Shown piece after piece: positions 34,978-43,900 of a DNA stretch of 46,118 nucleotides. The first letter of the stretch is position 1. Each line of letters starts with the position of its first letter. The position numbers and the translations under genes are program-made. The notes under the pieces were generated by a model, which did not search any database, was not told where the DNA came from, and saw nothing but the letters and a program-made list of their open reading frames with translations. The stretch is from Betaproteobacteria bacterium (lineage in GTDB: Bacteria > Pseudomonadota > Gammaproteobacteria > Burkholderiales > SG8-39). Where the stretch lies: positions 1-46,118 of the forward strand of contig VBBY01000062.1 of the NCBI GenBank assembly GCA_005881595.1, in the 5' to 3' direction.

Positions 34978-36431
34978 TGCCGATCGAGCTCCTCGCCCTT
35001 CTGCTGTCGCCGCTCGCTGGAAGCGCGGTTCTTGCCCTCGTCGGGCACCGGCCGCGCGCTGCGGAAGTAAACGCCGTGTTCAGCAGCCTCAGCTTCGCCG
35101 CCGCCGCCGTGCTGGTGGCGCGCGTCATCGAAAGCGGCCCGCTGGTTGCGCTGGGTGAGCAGCTGTTCGTGGACTCGCTCAACGTCTTTCTCGTGGCGCT
35201 CACCGCCTTCGTCGCGATGACGACGTCTTTTTTTTCGCGGCCTTACATGCGCGTCGAACGCGATCACAGGCGGGTAACAGGCCCCGGGATGCGCCTCTAC
35301 CACAGCATGTACCAGCTGTTCAGCTTCACGATGCTGCTCGTGCTGACGACCAACAACCTTGGCGTAATGTGGGTCGCCATGGAAGCCGCAACGCTTACCA
35401 CGGTGCTTCTCGTCGCGCTTTACCGCACGCATGCCTCGCTCGAGGCGGCGTGGAAGTACTTCATCCTCTGCGGCGTCGGCATCGCCCAGGCGCTGTTCGG
35501 AACCATCCTCGTCTACTTCGCCGCCGAGAAGGTGCTCGGCCCGGGAACCGGATCGCTCCTGTGGACGCACCTCGACGCCGTCAAGACCGAGCTGCAGCCG
35601 ACCGTCATGTCGATCGCTTTCGTGTTCCTTCTGGTGGGCTATGGCACGAAGGTGGGACTGGTACCGCTGCACAACTGGCTGCCCGACGCGCACGCTGAAG
35701 GCCCCACGCCTATTTCGGCCGTGCTCTCCGGGCTGCTGCTGAACGTCGCGCTTTACGCGCTCATCCGCTGCAAGGTGATTACCGACGGCGCGCTCGAGCG
35801 CCCGTTCGCGAGCGCGCTGCTCATGGGGTTCGGCCTGGTCTCGGTCGTGGTGGCCGCCTTCTTCCTCTCGCGCCAGCGCGACGTGAAGCGCATGTTCGCC
35901 TACTCCTCGATCGAGCACATGGGGTTGATCACGTTCGCCTTCGGCATGGGCGGACCCGTCGCGAGCTTTGCCGGGCTGCTCCACATGACGGTGCACTCGC
36001 TCACCAAGAGCGCCATCTTTTTCACCGCAGGGCACGCCGCGCAACAAACCGGCACCCAGCTCATGGAGAACATCCGCGGATTGGCCCAGGTCACCCCGAC
36101 CGTAGGGTGGGGATTGATGCTCGGCACTGTCGCCATTCTTGGCATGCCGCCCTTCGGTGTGTTCGCGAGCGAGTTCCTCATCCTCACCACCACCATCGCG
36201 GTCCAGCCTTGGGCTGCGCCGGTGCTGCTGCTTTCGCTCGGCGTGTCGTTCGCCGCCATCTTCGGCAAGGTGCAGCCCCTGGTGTTCGGGGAGCCGACCG
36301 CTGCGCGCCTGCCGCACCCACCGGCGCTCGTGCCGGTGTTCACGCACCTCGCGTTAGTGCTGATGCTCGGATTATTCATACCTCCCTCGCTGGCCGACTG
36401 GTACCGCCAGGCGGCACGTCTGATTGGTTAA
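34977..36431 (+). CDS. hyfF: HyfF-like antiporter subunit (NuoN/MrpD family)
   Basis: A 484-residue, roughly 14-helix proton-translocating subunit. Key segments are VMWVAMEAATLTTVLLVALY (Glu of the pump pair), GTKVGLVPLHNWLPDAHAEG, FLSRQRDVKRMFAYSSIEHMG and HMTVHSLTKSAIFFTAGHAA with the channel Lys. It is the second ion-pumping subunit of the complex; hydrogenase-4 has a third (HyfD), which is missing here. The ATG at 34977 overlaps the hyfE stop, and the large-subunit gene follows after 4 bp. Confidence 0.9.
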   Translation: MPIELLALLLSPLAGSAVLALVGHRPRAAEVNAVFSSLSFAAAAVLVARVIESGPLVALGEQLFVDSLNVFLVALTAFVAMTTSFFSRPYMRVERDHRRVTGPGMRLYHSMYQLFSFTMLLVLTTNNLGVMWVAMEAATLTTVLLVALYRTHASLEAAWKYFILCGVGIAQALFGTILVYFAAEKVLGPGTGSLLWTHLDAVKTELQPTVMSIAFVFLLVGYGTKVGLVPLHNWLPDAHAEGPTPISAVLSGLLLNVALYALIRCKVITDGALERPFASALLMGFGLVSVVVAAFFLSRQRDVKRMFAYSSIEHMGLITFAFGMGGPVASFAGLLHMTVHSLTKSAIFFTAGHAAQQTGTQLMENIRGLAQVTPTVGWGLMLGTVAILGMPPFGVFASEFLILTTTIAVQPWAAPVLLLSLGVSFAAIFGKVQPLVFGEPTAARLPHPPALVPVFTHLALVLMLGLFIPPSLADWYRQAARLIG

Positions 36432-36435
36432 GGGC

Positions 36436-37974
36436 ATGCCACCGGGCATCGGAGGCTTGAGGCTCGCGCCGCTGCCGGGCGCCGTCCCGGCCTGGCGTGC
36501 GTCGGTGGACAGCGACGGATTGCGACGCGTGTGCGAGGCAGTGGCGGGCAGCGGGGGGCGGCTGGGTGCCCTCTGGGCGAGCGACGAGCGCGATCGCGGC
36601 GCAGGATTTGTGCTGCACGCCGTCCTGGTCGCCTTCGAAGGGCTGGTTTGCGTCGATGTTCGTCTCGATGGCGAGACCTATGCGGATGTTTCGGACATCT
36701 TTCCGGCCGCGGGCCGGATGCAGCGCGCGATCGCGGATCTGATGGGGTTGCGCGCTGGAATGCGCGACACGCGCGGCTGGCTGCGGCATGGGGCATGGCG
36801 CGAGGACGCTTTCCCCTTGCGCCGCGACGTGGCGCTCGACGCGCGCCTCCCGGCGGGCGATCCACGCTATGCCTTCGTTCCGGTCGAGGGCGAGGGGGTG
36901 CACGAGATCCCCGTCGGTCCGGTGCATGCCGGCATCATCGAGCCCGGGCATTTCCGCTTCTCGGTGGTCGGCGAGCGCGTCCTGCGGCTGGAAGAGCGCC
37001 TTGGGTACACGCATAAAGGCGTCGAGAAACGCTTCGAATCGCTGTCGCTGGAGGAAGGGGCCCGGCTCGCGGCGCGCGTCTCCGGCGACAGCAGCGTGGC
37101 ATTTTCCTGGGCCTATGCCATGGCGCTGGAGACCGCCGCGGCGCGCAAAGTGCCCGAACGGGCGCTCTGGCTGCGCGCGCTGCTGCTCGAGCGCGAACGC
37201 GTCGCGAACCACCTCGGCGACCTTGGCGCCCTCGGCAACGACGGTGGCCTGGCGTTCGGGCTGGCCCAGTTCTCGCGCATGAAGGAGCACCTGCTGCGAA
37301 ACAACGCCGCCCTGTTCGGGCATCGCTATCTGATGGACCGCGTGGTCCCGGGAGGTGTGACGGTCGACCTCGACGCCGCCGGAGCCGACTCGATCCTGGC
37401 CGAGGCCGATCGGCTCGAGGATGAATTGCGCACGCTGCGCGACATCTATTACGACCACGCCGGCTTGCAAGATCGTTGCATCAACTGCGGCCGCCTTACC
37501 TCCCGCACCGCCGCGGCCCTCGGGGTCGTGGGCCTCGCGGCACGCGCGAGCGGTCATGCGATCGACGCACGGGTGTTTCCCGGCCATGCGCCCTACGGCG
37601 AGCTCGGGCCGAGGCTCTGCTCTCATCGGAACGGCGACGTGGCGGCGCGCATCGTCGTGCGTTTCGAGGAGGCGTTCGAATCGCTGGACCTGCAACGCAA
37701 GGTCCTCCACACCTTGCCATCGACGCCGACGCTCGTCCGGCTGCCCGAGATTGCGCAACGCGCATTCGGCATCGGCTGGATCGAAGGCTGGCGCGGCGAG
37801 GTGCTGGTCGCCGTGGAGGCCGACGCCGGCGGGCGGATACGCCGCTGCCATCCGCACGATCCTTCGTGGCAGAACTGGCCTGCGCTCGAGCACGCCGTGA
37901 TCGGCAACATCGTTCCGGACTTCCCGCTGATCAACAAGTCGTTCAACCTGTCATATGCCGGAGCGGACCTCTAG
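36436..37974 (+). CDS. hyfG: HyfG/NuoCD-like large subunit lacking the NiFe ligands
   Basis: A 512-residue fusion of a NuoC-like N-terminal domain (about 1-150) with a NuoD/[NiFe]-hydrogenase large-subunit domain (about 150-512). Homology is clear through GHFRFSVVGERVLRLEERLGY, GVEKRFESLSLEEG, KVPERALWLRALLLERERVANHLGDLG and RASGHAIDAR. In hydrogenases the first NiFe Cys pair is RVCGxC; here it is RVSGDS (S216, S219). The second pair, DPCxxC near the C-terminus, is replaced by SFNLSYAG (S506). No NiFe centre can form in the usual way. An unusual CINC pair (C348, C351) stands where relatives have none. By analogy to Ehr complexes it may reduce or oxidise a quinone or other acceptor. Confidence 0.88.
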   Translation: MPPGIGGLRLAPLPGAVPAWRASVDSDGLRRVCEAVAGSGGRLGALWASDERDRGAGFVLHAVLVAFEGLVCVDVRLDGETYADVSDIFPAAGRMQRAIADLMGLRAGMRDTRGWLRHGAWREDAFPLRRDVALDARLPAGDPRYAFVPVEGEGVHEIPVGPVHAGIIEPGHFRFSVVGERVLRLEERLGYTHKGVEKRFESLSLEEGARLAARVSGDSSVAFSWAYAMALETAAARKVPERALWLRALLLERERVANHLGDLGALGNDGGLAFGLAQFSRMKEHLLRNNAALFGHRYLMDRVVPGGVTVDLDAAGADSILAEADRLEDELRTLRDIYYDHAGLQDRCINCGRLTSRTAAALGVVGLAARASGHAIDARVFPGHAPYGELGPRLCSHRNGDVAARIVVRFEEAFESLDLQRKVLHTLPSTPTLVRLPEIAQRAFGIGWIEGWRGEVLVAVEADAGGRIRRCHPHDPSWQNWPALEHAVIGNIVPDFPLINKSFNLSYAGADL

Positions 37975-37976
37975 CC

Positions 37977-38498
37977 ATGCACAAGATCCTGCTGCAGATT
38001 GCAAGAGTAGGGATCAAGACCGAGCCCGCGCCGCCGCCCGACGAGGCGTTACGCCGGGCTGCCGCCCGGATGAGCGAAGAAATGCTGCAACTTCTCGGTC
38101 GCGCCCTCGCCATCCGGCATGTCGACGCCGGGTCGTGCAACGCGTGCGAGCTCGAGATTCACGCCACCAACAACCCTTATTACAACCTCGAAGGGCTGGG
38201 GATAAAGTTTGTCGCCAGCCCGCGCCACGCCGACATGCTTCTCGTTACCGGGCCGGTATCGCGCAACATGGAGGAAGCGCTGCGCCGTACCTACGAAGCC
38301 ACGCCCGAGCCGAAGCTCGTCGTCGCGATCGGCGACTGCGGGTGCGGCAAGGGCATATTCGGGGAGAACTACGCCAGCTGCGGCGCGGTATCGAACGTCA
38401 TTCCGGTCGATGTCGCCGTGCCGGGCTGCCCGCCGGACCCGGCGGCGATCATGCGCGCAATCCTGACGGCCGTGACCACGACGGCCAAGGGACGGTAG
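37977..38498 (+). CDS. hyfI: HyfI/NuoB-like Fe-S small subunit
   Basis: A 173-residue peripheral subunit of the NuoB/HyfI family. The ligands of the terminal 4Fe-4S cluster (N2 or proximal cluster) are intact: CNAC in VDAGSCNACELEI, GDCGC and PGCPPDP. So an electron could reach the large-subunit cavity even though that lacks NiFe. It is the last gene of the operon. No HyfA, HyfH (ferredoxin-like, two 4Fe-4S), HyfJ, maturation or formate dehydrogenase genes are nearby, so the electron donor is not encoded here. The ATG at 37977 follows the hyfG stop by 2 bp. Confidence 0.9.
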   Translation: MHKILLQIARVGIKTEPAPPPDEALRRAAARMSEEMLQLLGRALAIRHVDAGSCNACELEIHATNNPYYNLEGLGIKFVASPRHADMLLVTGPVSRNMEEALRRTYEATPEPKLVVAIGDCGCGKGIFGENYASCGAVSNVIPVDVAVPGCPPDPAAIMRAILTAVTTTAKGR

Positions 38499-38504
38499 TT
38501 CCCG

Positions 38505-38891
38505 TCAGCGCCCGCCGCAGTTCGGCGGCATCGCGTTCACCGGATAGCCCTTGCAATTCCAGCTTGCCTTGCCGCCCTGCACCGAGGGCATCAGCGTGAC
38601 CTCGATGGCGTTTTTCTCGTTCCAGCCATGGATGACGCCGTTATCGGAGACAATCCATTTCATATCGCCGTACTTGGGATCGTTGCGCGCGGTGACCTTG
38701 ATCCCCGTGCCAGAAACATGGCCGGTTTTTTCGGCCGCCACGCCTACTCGCTGCTTCGCCGGCTCGGCGCCCTCGATCAGCGCCTGTGCGGCTTCCTTGG
38801 CTTCGGTCCCCTGCATGTGGGGCAGCACGACTGCGACAACCAGGAACCCGATCAGGGCGAGCCCCGCGACGATCAGCAAGCCGATGCGCAT
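38505..38891 (-). CDS. pilin-like single-helix protein with C-terminal Cys loop
   Basis: A 128-residue protein with an N-terminal hydrophobic helix (LLIVAGLALIGFLVVAVVLP) after only three residues, followed by EAAQALIEGAEPAKQRVG and a beta-rich domain ending KASWNCKGYPVNAMPPNCGG. The terminal WxC...P..C loop is typical of the disulfide loop in PilA-type pilins, and the helix continuation resembles alpha-1C. The prepilin peptidase motif (GF-T-E) is absent, so it is unlikely to be processed as a normal pilin and may be a membrane-anchored pilin-fold protein. It is convergent with hyfI (6 bp). GAGGGA precedes the ATG. Confidence 0.6.
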   Translation of the reverse strand: MRIGLLIVAGLALIGFLVVAVVLPHMQGTEAKEAAQALIEGAEPAKQRVGVAAEKTGHVSGTGIKVTARNDPKYGDMKWIVSDNGVIHGWNEKNAIEVTLMPSVQGGKASWNCKGYPVNAMPPNCGGR

Positions 38892-38938
38892 TTTTTTGTC
38901 CCTCGGCGGCAGCTTAACATGACGCTCCGGCAGGCTGC

Positions 38939-39223
38939 ATGATCATCCGGCAAATCAGCGTTCGCGGGCGCGTGCAGGGCGTGGGATTCCGCGATGCGCT
39001 GCAGCGCGAAGCAAGGCGATTCGGCGTCACGGGCTGGGTGCGCAATCGCGCCGACGGCAGTGTTGAAGCCGTCCTGCAGGGCAGTCCCGAGGCCGTGGAG
39101 AAGATCATCGACTGGGCGCGACGCGGACCGCCCGCGGCTCTCGTGGCGGCAGTCCGTACCTCGCCGCCCGCGACGGAATTCGACCGCAGCTACCCGAGCT
39201 TCGAGTTCTGGCCCACGACCTAG
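38939..39223 (+). CDS. acyP: acylphosphatase
   Basis: A 94-residue enzyme hydrolysing acyl-phosphates such as carbamoyl and acetyl phosphate. The signature VRGRVQGVGFRDALQREARR contains the catalytic Arg; the catalytic Asn is in GWVRNRADGSVEAVLQG. It is otherwise typical in length. It is divergent from the pilin-like gene (47 bp between starts). Its TAG stop forms a CTAG palindrome shared with the stop of the convergent regulator gene. Confidence 0.93.
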   Translation: MIIRQISVRGRVQGVGFRDALQREARRFGVTGWVRNRADGSVEAVLQGSPEAVEKIIDWARRGPPAALVAAVRTSPPATEFDRSYPSFEFWPTT

Positions 39224-39960
39224 GCGCTCCTGCGCTTCTTCAAGGCATTCACGACTGAGAATTCCCATGGCCGGCAGGCAGCAAGTAACGCGACGCCGAC
39301 CCTGCGCGACCCCGGCACCGCCGAGTCGAGCTCGGCGAAGTCGTTGAACTCGGCCACCAGCCTCTCCAGGCGCCGCTTGAGCAGCACCGCGGACTCGGGG
39401 GACAGCTGGCGCGTCTCGAACCGCAGCAGCTCGAGCGGCGAATCGAAGCGCGCTTCTAGGAATTCTCCTATGACGCGGCGACCGTAAGCCTTCTTCACCG
39501 GCCCGCCCGCCCGCCACTGGAAATCCTTGGCTACTCGCAGCCGCGCCCTCTCCTCTTTGCCCCATTCGATGAGCCTGAGCCGGTCCAGTCGCGCAAAGAC
39601 CAGGGTCAGCTCGGCGCGCGAGACCGAGAAGGCTTCCGCAATCTGCTCGTAGCGCCAGCCATTGAGCACCAGCCAGAACACCGAAATCAGGCGCTCGTCC
39701 TTGGCCAGCGCCGTTTCCTGATCGAGCGTGAGCTCGGTCGGTCCCGCCGCGGAGGCGAGGCTCATGCGCGCCACCTCGTGCAGATCGAGGTCGAGCGCGG
39801 CCAGGATTTCCTCGATGCGCGACAGGGTGAAGCTGCTGCGCGAGAACATGCGTTTCACGCTCGCTTCGGAGATCCTCAGTTCCCTCCCCAGCGCGGCGTA
39901 GGTGATGCCGCGCGCGCGCAAGCACTTCTTGAGCGCTTCCACGAAGCGGCCGGCGGGCAT
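39220..39960 (-). CDS. XRE-type helix-turn-helix regulator with a long C-terminal domain
   Basis: A 246-residue protein. The N-terminal ~65 residues carry a Cro/CI-like HTH (YAALGRELRISEASVKRMFS, then TLSRIEEILAALDLDLHEVA). The middle has a second possible HTH (RYEQIAEAFSVSRAELTLVFARLDRL, at about 105-130), then a winged or helical C-terminal domain (FQWRAGGPVKKAYGRRVIGE). This two-part layout is seen in uncharacterised betaproteobacterial regulators. A GTG three codons upstream (39969) is an alternative start. It is divergent from the FAD-binding gene (105 bp), which it might control. Confidence 0.78.
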   Translation of the reverse strand: MPAGRFVEALKKCLRARGITYAALGRELRISEASVKRMFSRSSFTLSRIEEILAALDLDLHEVARMSLASAAGPTELTLDQETALAKDERLISVFWLVLNGWRYEQIAEAFSVSRAELTLVFARLDRLRLIEWGKEERARLRVAKDFQWRAGGPVKKAYGRRVIGEFLEARFDSPLELLRFETRQLSPESAVLLKRRLERLVAEFNDFAELDSAVPGSRRVGVALLAACRPWEFSVVNALKKRRSA

Positions 39961-40065
39961 GCGACGCACAGTATCAGATTTCGCTACTTTTTATGGATGT
40001 ATTGCAATGCACCATCGGCTGCTTCAAGAATCCGGCCAAGTTTTCAACCAACAACGGAGGATTCC

Positions 40066-40950
40066 ATGCCTGCCACCTCGTCTGTTCCTCTCTCGGCGCA
40101 CGAATTGCAGGAGGCGATGCGCAACGCGCGGCCCATCGATGCGGCGCGCCTGGATCGCGTGCTGCGCGTCGAGCCGGGCCACGGCGTAGTCGAGGTGCAG
40201 GCGAATACGACCTGGAGAAGCCTCGCCGAGCGCCTTCGCCCGGGGAACGCCCAGGCCGCCTCGCTACGCACGACGATGCCGACCGTGGCAGAGAGCCTGG
40301 CGAGGAATGCGGCCGGACCCGACGGCCGGCCGACAGTGATGCACGTCGAGGGGCTTATGCTGGTTACGCCGGATGGCGAGCTGCGGCGGGTCAGCCGGCG
40401 CGCTCATCGCGAGCTGTTTGCGCTTTCGGTCGGCGGCCAGGGCCTGTTCGGCGCGCTCTATAGCGTGACGCTGAAGCTGGACTCGCTTGCGCGGGCGATC
40501 AGCGAAGCCGCGCCAAGCGTTTCCGGCACCGGAACTGCGCCCGGCATGCGGCTACTGCTGCCGCCGGAGCGCGCAGCGGCCTTCATTGCCGACGCCCGGT
40601 CGCGCTTCACGGAGTGGCGAATTGCCATGCAAGATCCGACGCTGCGCCATGTCATGCAGGAAGACGAAACCTTCCTGCGGTGGGCACGCCGCGAATACGC
40701 CGAGATCAGCTTGCGGGTCCCCGAGCCGGGCACCATCGGCGGTTCGGTGAGAACGGCGCAGCTGCGTCGCAGCCTGATCGATGCCGCGATCGCGCACGGC
40801 GGGGGGTTTCCGATTGCGTGCACGCCCGAGGCGACTCGCGCCCAGACCGAGGCCTGCTATCCGCAGCTCAGGGCATTTCTCGCGCAGAAGCGCCTGTTCG
40901 ACCCGGCTGAGCGCATCGTGAATCCCTGGTACCTCCATTACCGCAAGCTT
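40066..40950 (+). pseudogene. FAD-binding (PCMH-like) protein whose native stop is missing
   Basis: The start is well defined: ATG 40066 after GGAGG. About 295 residues look like a vanillyl-alcohol-oxidase/PCMH-type FAD protein: VVEVQANTTWRSLAERLRPG, TMPTVAESLARNAAGPDGRP, LVTPDGELRRVSR, ALSVGGQGLFGALYSVTLKL, and near the end KRLFDPAERIVNPWYLHYRKL. The first half of a full PCMH domain is absent, as in a short subfamily. Relatives end just after the HYR segment. Here no stop follows; the frame continues antisense through dnaE to 42543. The end given is where similarity stops. The product would carry a long meaningless tail, or the transcript lacks a proper end, so function is doubtful. Alternatively the assembly is wrong here. 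Confidence 0.6.
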
Positions 40951-43900
40951 CAGCCAGGCGTCGAGCTCGGCGAGCAAGCGCCCGTCGGGTCGCACGCGCC
41001 AGGCGTCGCCGAGCGCGATCTCGCACGCCGCGGCGCCGTTTTCGTATCGCACCAGCACCTGGCAGGCACCGCTTGCGCGATACGGCGCAAGCACCTGCTG
41101 CAGCCGCTTGGCATCTGCCTGCCCATTCATCGCGATGCGCAAGCGCGCCGCGTAACGGCCGCGCAGCGCCTCGAGATCGAGCAGCTCATCGGCGCTCACT
41201 CTCAACCCGCCGGAAAACTCGTCCCTTTGTACTTTGCCCGCCACCACGAGGAGCGTGTCCTCCTTCAGCTTGTCGCGGTGCTTCTCGAACAACTCGTTAA
41301 AGACGGAGATCTCGAGCTGCGCGCTGCCGTCGTCGAGCATCACCACCATCATGCGTCCGCGGCGCGTCATCTGCACGCGGGCGGAAGCCACGATTCCCGC
41401 GATCCAGACGCGCTGCTCGGACGCAGTCAGCGCCGACAAGGGGGTGCGCGGGAACCCCGCCAGGTCCCGCTCGTAGACTGCAAACAGGTGGCCCGAGAGA
41501 TAGAAACCGAGGGCCGTCTTCTCCTCCAACAGCGTCTGCCTCAGGTCCCAGCGCGCCGCGTCGACAAAAGCATGCTCACCGCCGCGCGGGGCCTCCGCTT
41601 CGCCGAACAGGCTCGATTGCGACGCCTGGCGCTCGGCCTGCTCGGCGCCCTCCAGCGCGCGTCCCACCGAGGCGAGCAAGCGGGCGCGATTGGATTCGAT
41701 CGCGTCGAAGGCGCCGGCGCGAACCAGCGCCTCCATCACGCGCCGGTTGACGATGCGCTTGTCGACCCGCCGGCAGAAATCGAACAGGTCGGTAAACGGC
41801 GCCGCCTTGCGCGCCTCGAGGACCGCGCCGATCGCCGACTCGCCGGTACCGCGCACCGCGCCGAGGCCGTAGCGGATCGTCTGCCGGTCCACCGGCACGA
41901 AGCGGTATTCGGAGGCATTGACCTCGGGCGGCAGGACTCGCAGGCCGTTGGCGAGCGCATCCTCGTACAGCTGGCGCACCTTGTCGGTGTCGTCCATCAC
42001 TGCGGAAAGGTTGGCCGCCATGAACGCCGCGGCGTGATGCGATTTCATGTATGCCGTCTGATACGCCAGCAGCGCGTAAGCCGCGGCGTGCGACTTGTTG
42101 AAGCCGTAGCCGGCGAACTTCTCCATCAGGTCGAACAACTGCGTCGCCTTGCTGCGCGACAGGCCGTTCTTCTGCGCGCCGGCAACGAAGATGTCGCGCT
42201 GCGGGGCCATCTCCTCGGGCTTCTTCTTCCCCATCGCGCGGCGCAGCAGATCGGCGCTGCCCAGGGTGTAGCCGCCGATGACCTGCGCGATCTGCATCAC
42301 CTGCTCCTGGTAAACCATGATCCCGTAGGTCGGGCCGAGGATCGGCTCCAGCCGCGGATCCAGGTAGTCGACGCGCTTGCCGTGCTTGCGCTCGATGTAC
42401 TCCGGAATCAGGTCCATCGGGCCCGGCCGGTACAGGGCGACGAGCGCGATCACGTCTTCGAAGCGGTCGGGCCGCGCGCGCTTGATGAGATCGCGCATGC
42501 CGCGCGATTCCAGCTGGAACACTGCGGTAGTGTTCCCCGATGACAGCTGCCGGTAGGTCTCGGCGTCGTCAAGCGGAACGCGCTCCAGCGAGAACTCCTG
42601 CTCGCCGAGCCGGCGCACGTAGCGCTCGGCCCAGTCGAGAATGGTCAGCGTCGTCAGGCCGAGGAAATCGAACTTCACCAGCCCCACCGCCTCGACGTCG
42701 TCCTTGTCCAGCTGCGAGATGACGTTGGCCGTGCCCTCGGCGGCATACAGCGCACAGAACTCGGTGAGCCGGCCGGGCGCGATGAGCACGCCGCCGGCAT
42801 GCATGCCGACGTTGCGCACCAGGCCCTCGAGCCTTTCGCCCAGGTCGAGGAGCTCGCGCACCTCGTCTTCCTTGCGCTCACGCTCGGCGAGCAGCGGCTC
42901 CATCTCGCGCGCCATCTCGAGGGTGATCGTCTTGTTAGGCTGCACCGGTATGAGCTTCGCCAGCTGGTCGCAGAAGTTGTAGCCGAGGTCAAGCACCCGG
43001 CCGCAGTCGCGCAGCACGGCGCGCGCCGCCAGCGTGCCGAAGGTCGCGATCTGCGAAACGCTCTCAGCGCCGTATTTGTCCCTGACGTAATCGATCACGC
43101 GGTCGCGCCCGTCCTGGCAAAAGTCGATGTCGAAGTCCGGCATCGAGACGCGCTCGGGATTGAGAAAGCGCTCGAACAGCAGGTCGTAGCGCAGCGGATC
43201 GAGATCGGTGATGCCGAGCGAGTAGGCGACCAGCGATCCCGCGCCGGATCCCCGGCCGGGGCCCACCGGAACGCCGTTCGTTCTTGCCCAGCTGATGAAG
43301 TCGGCGACGATGAGGAAGTAGCCGGCAAAGCCCATCTGCACGATGGTGCGGATCTCGAAAGCGAGCCGCTCGCGGTAGCGTGCAGCGGCGTCGCCTTTCA
43401 AGCCGAGCTGCTCCAGCCTGCGCGCAAGGCCGGCCTCGGCCGCGTTCTCGAGGTACTGGTCGACGCTCACGCCCGGCGGCGTTGGGAAGGCCGGCAGGCG
43501 GCTCTTGCCCAGCTCGATCTCCAGGTTGCAGCGCCGCGCGATCTCCACCGAGTTGTCGAGCGCCTGCGGCAGATCGGCGAAGAGCTTCACCATCTCGGCA
43601 CGGCGCTTGAAGTACTGCTCCGCGGTGAACAGCTTCGGCCGGCGCTGATCGCCGAGCACGTAGCCCTGCGCGATGCAGACGCGCGCCTCGTGCGCCTTGA
43701 AGTCCTCGGGCTCGAGGAACTGCACCGGATGAGTCGCCACCACCGGCAAGCCGACGCGCGTCGCCAGCGCGACCGAGCGCGACAACAGTGCTTCGGTGTT
43801 GGCGAAACCGGCGCGCTGCAGCTCGATGTAATAGCGGCCGGGAAACAGCTTCGCCCAGTCGCGCGCGAGGCGCTCGGCGAGGGGCGACTGATCCGAGAGC

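Noticed and set aside
34833-36347. Long minus-strand open frame (about 500 codons) opposite hyfF
   Set aside because: Composition is typical of an antisense shadow (His/Arg/Glu-rich, no domain), and hyfF on the plus strand is a clear family member.
31375-36431. HyfB/HyfF-like pumps considered as part of a DabA-DabB carbon-uptake or Mrp antiporter system
   Set aside because: No DabA (DUF2309) or Mrp B/C/E/F/G genes are present, while NuoH-, NuoCD- and NuoB-like subunits are, which fits a complex I/hydrogenase-4-type complex.
37471-37488. CINC pair in the large subunit considered as a relocated NiFe ligand pair
   Set aside because: It is not at either NiFe ligand position in the alignment by eye, and the second pair is also missing, so a normal NiFe site cannot be rebuilt from it.
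40945-40950. AAGCTT at the dnaE/FAD junction taken as proof of a cloning artefact
   Set aside because: A HindIII site at the breakpoint is suggestive but a 6-mer can occur by chance and nothing shows that the sequence came from a restriction library. Kept as an alternative explanation only.
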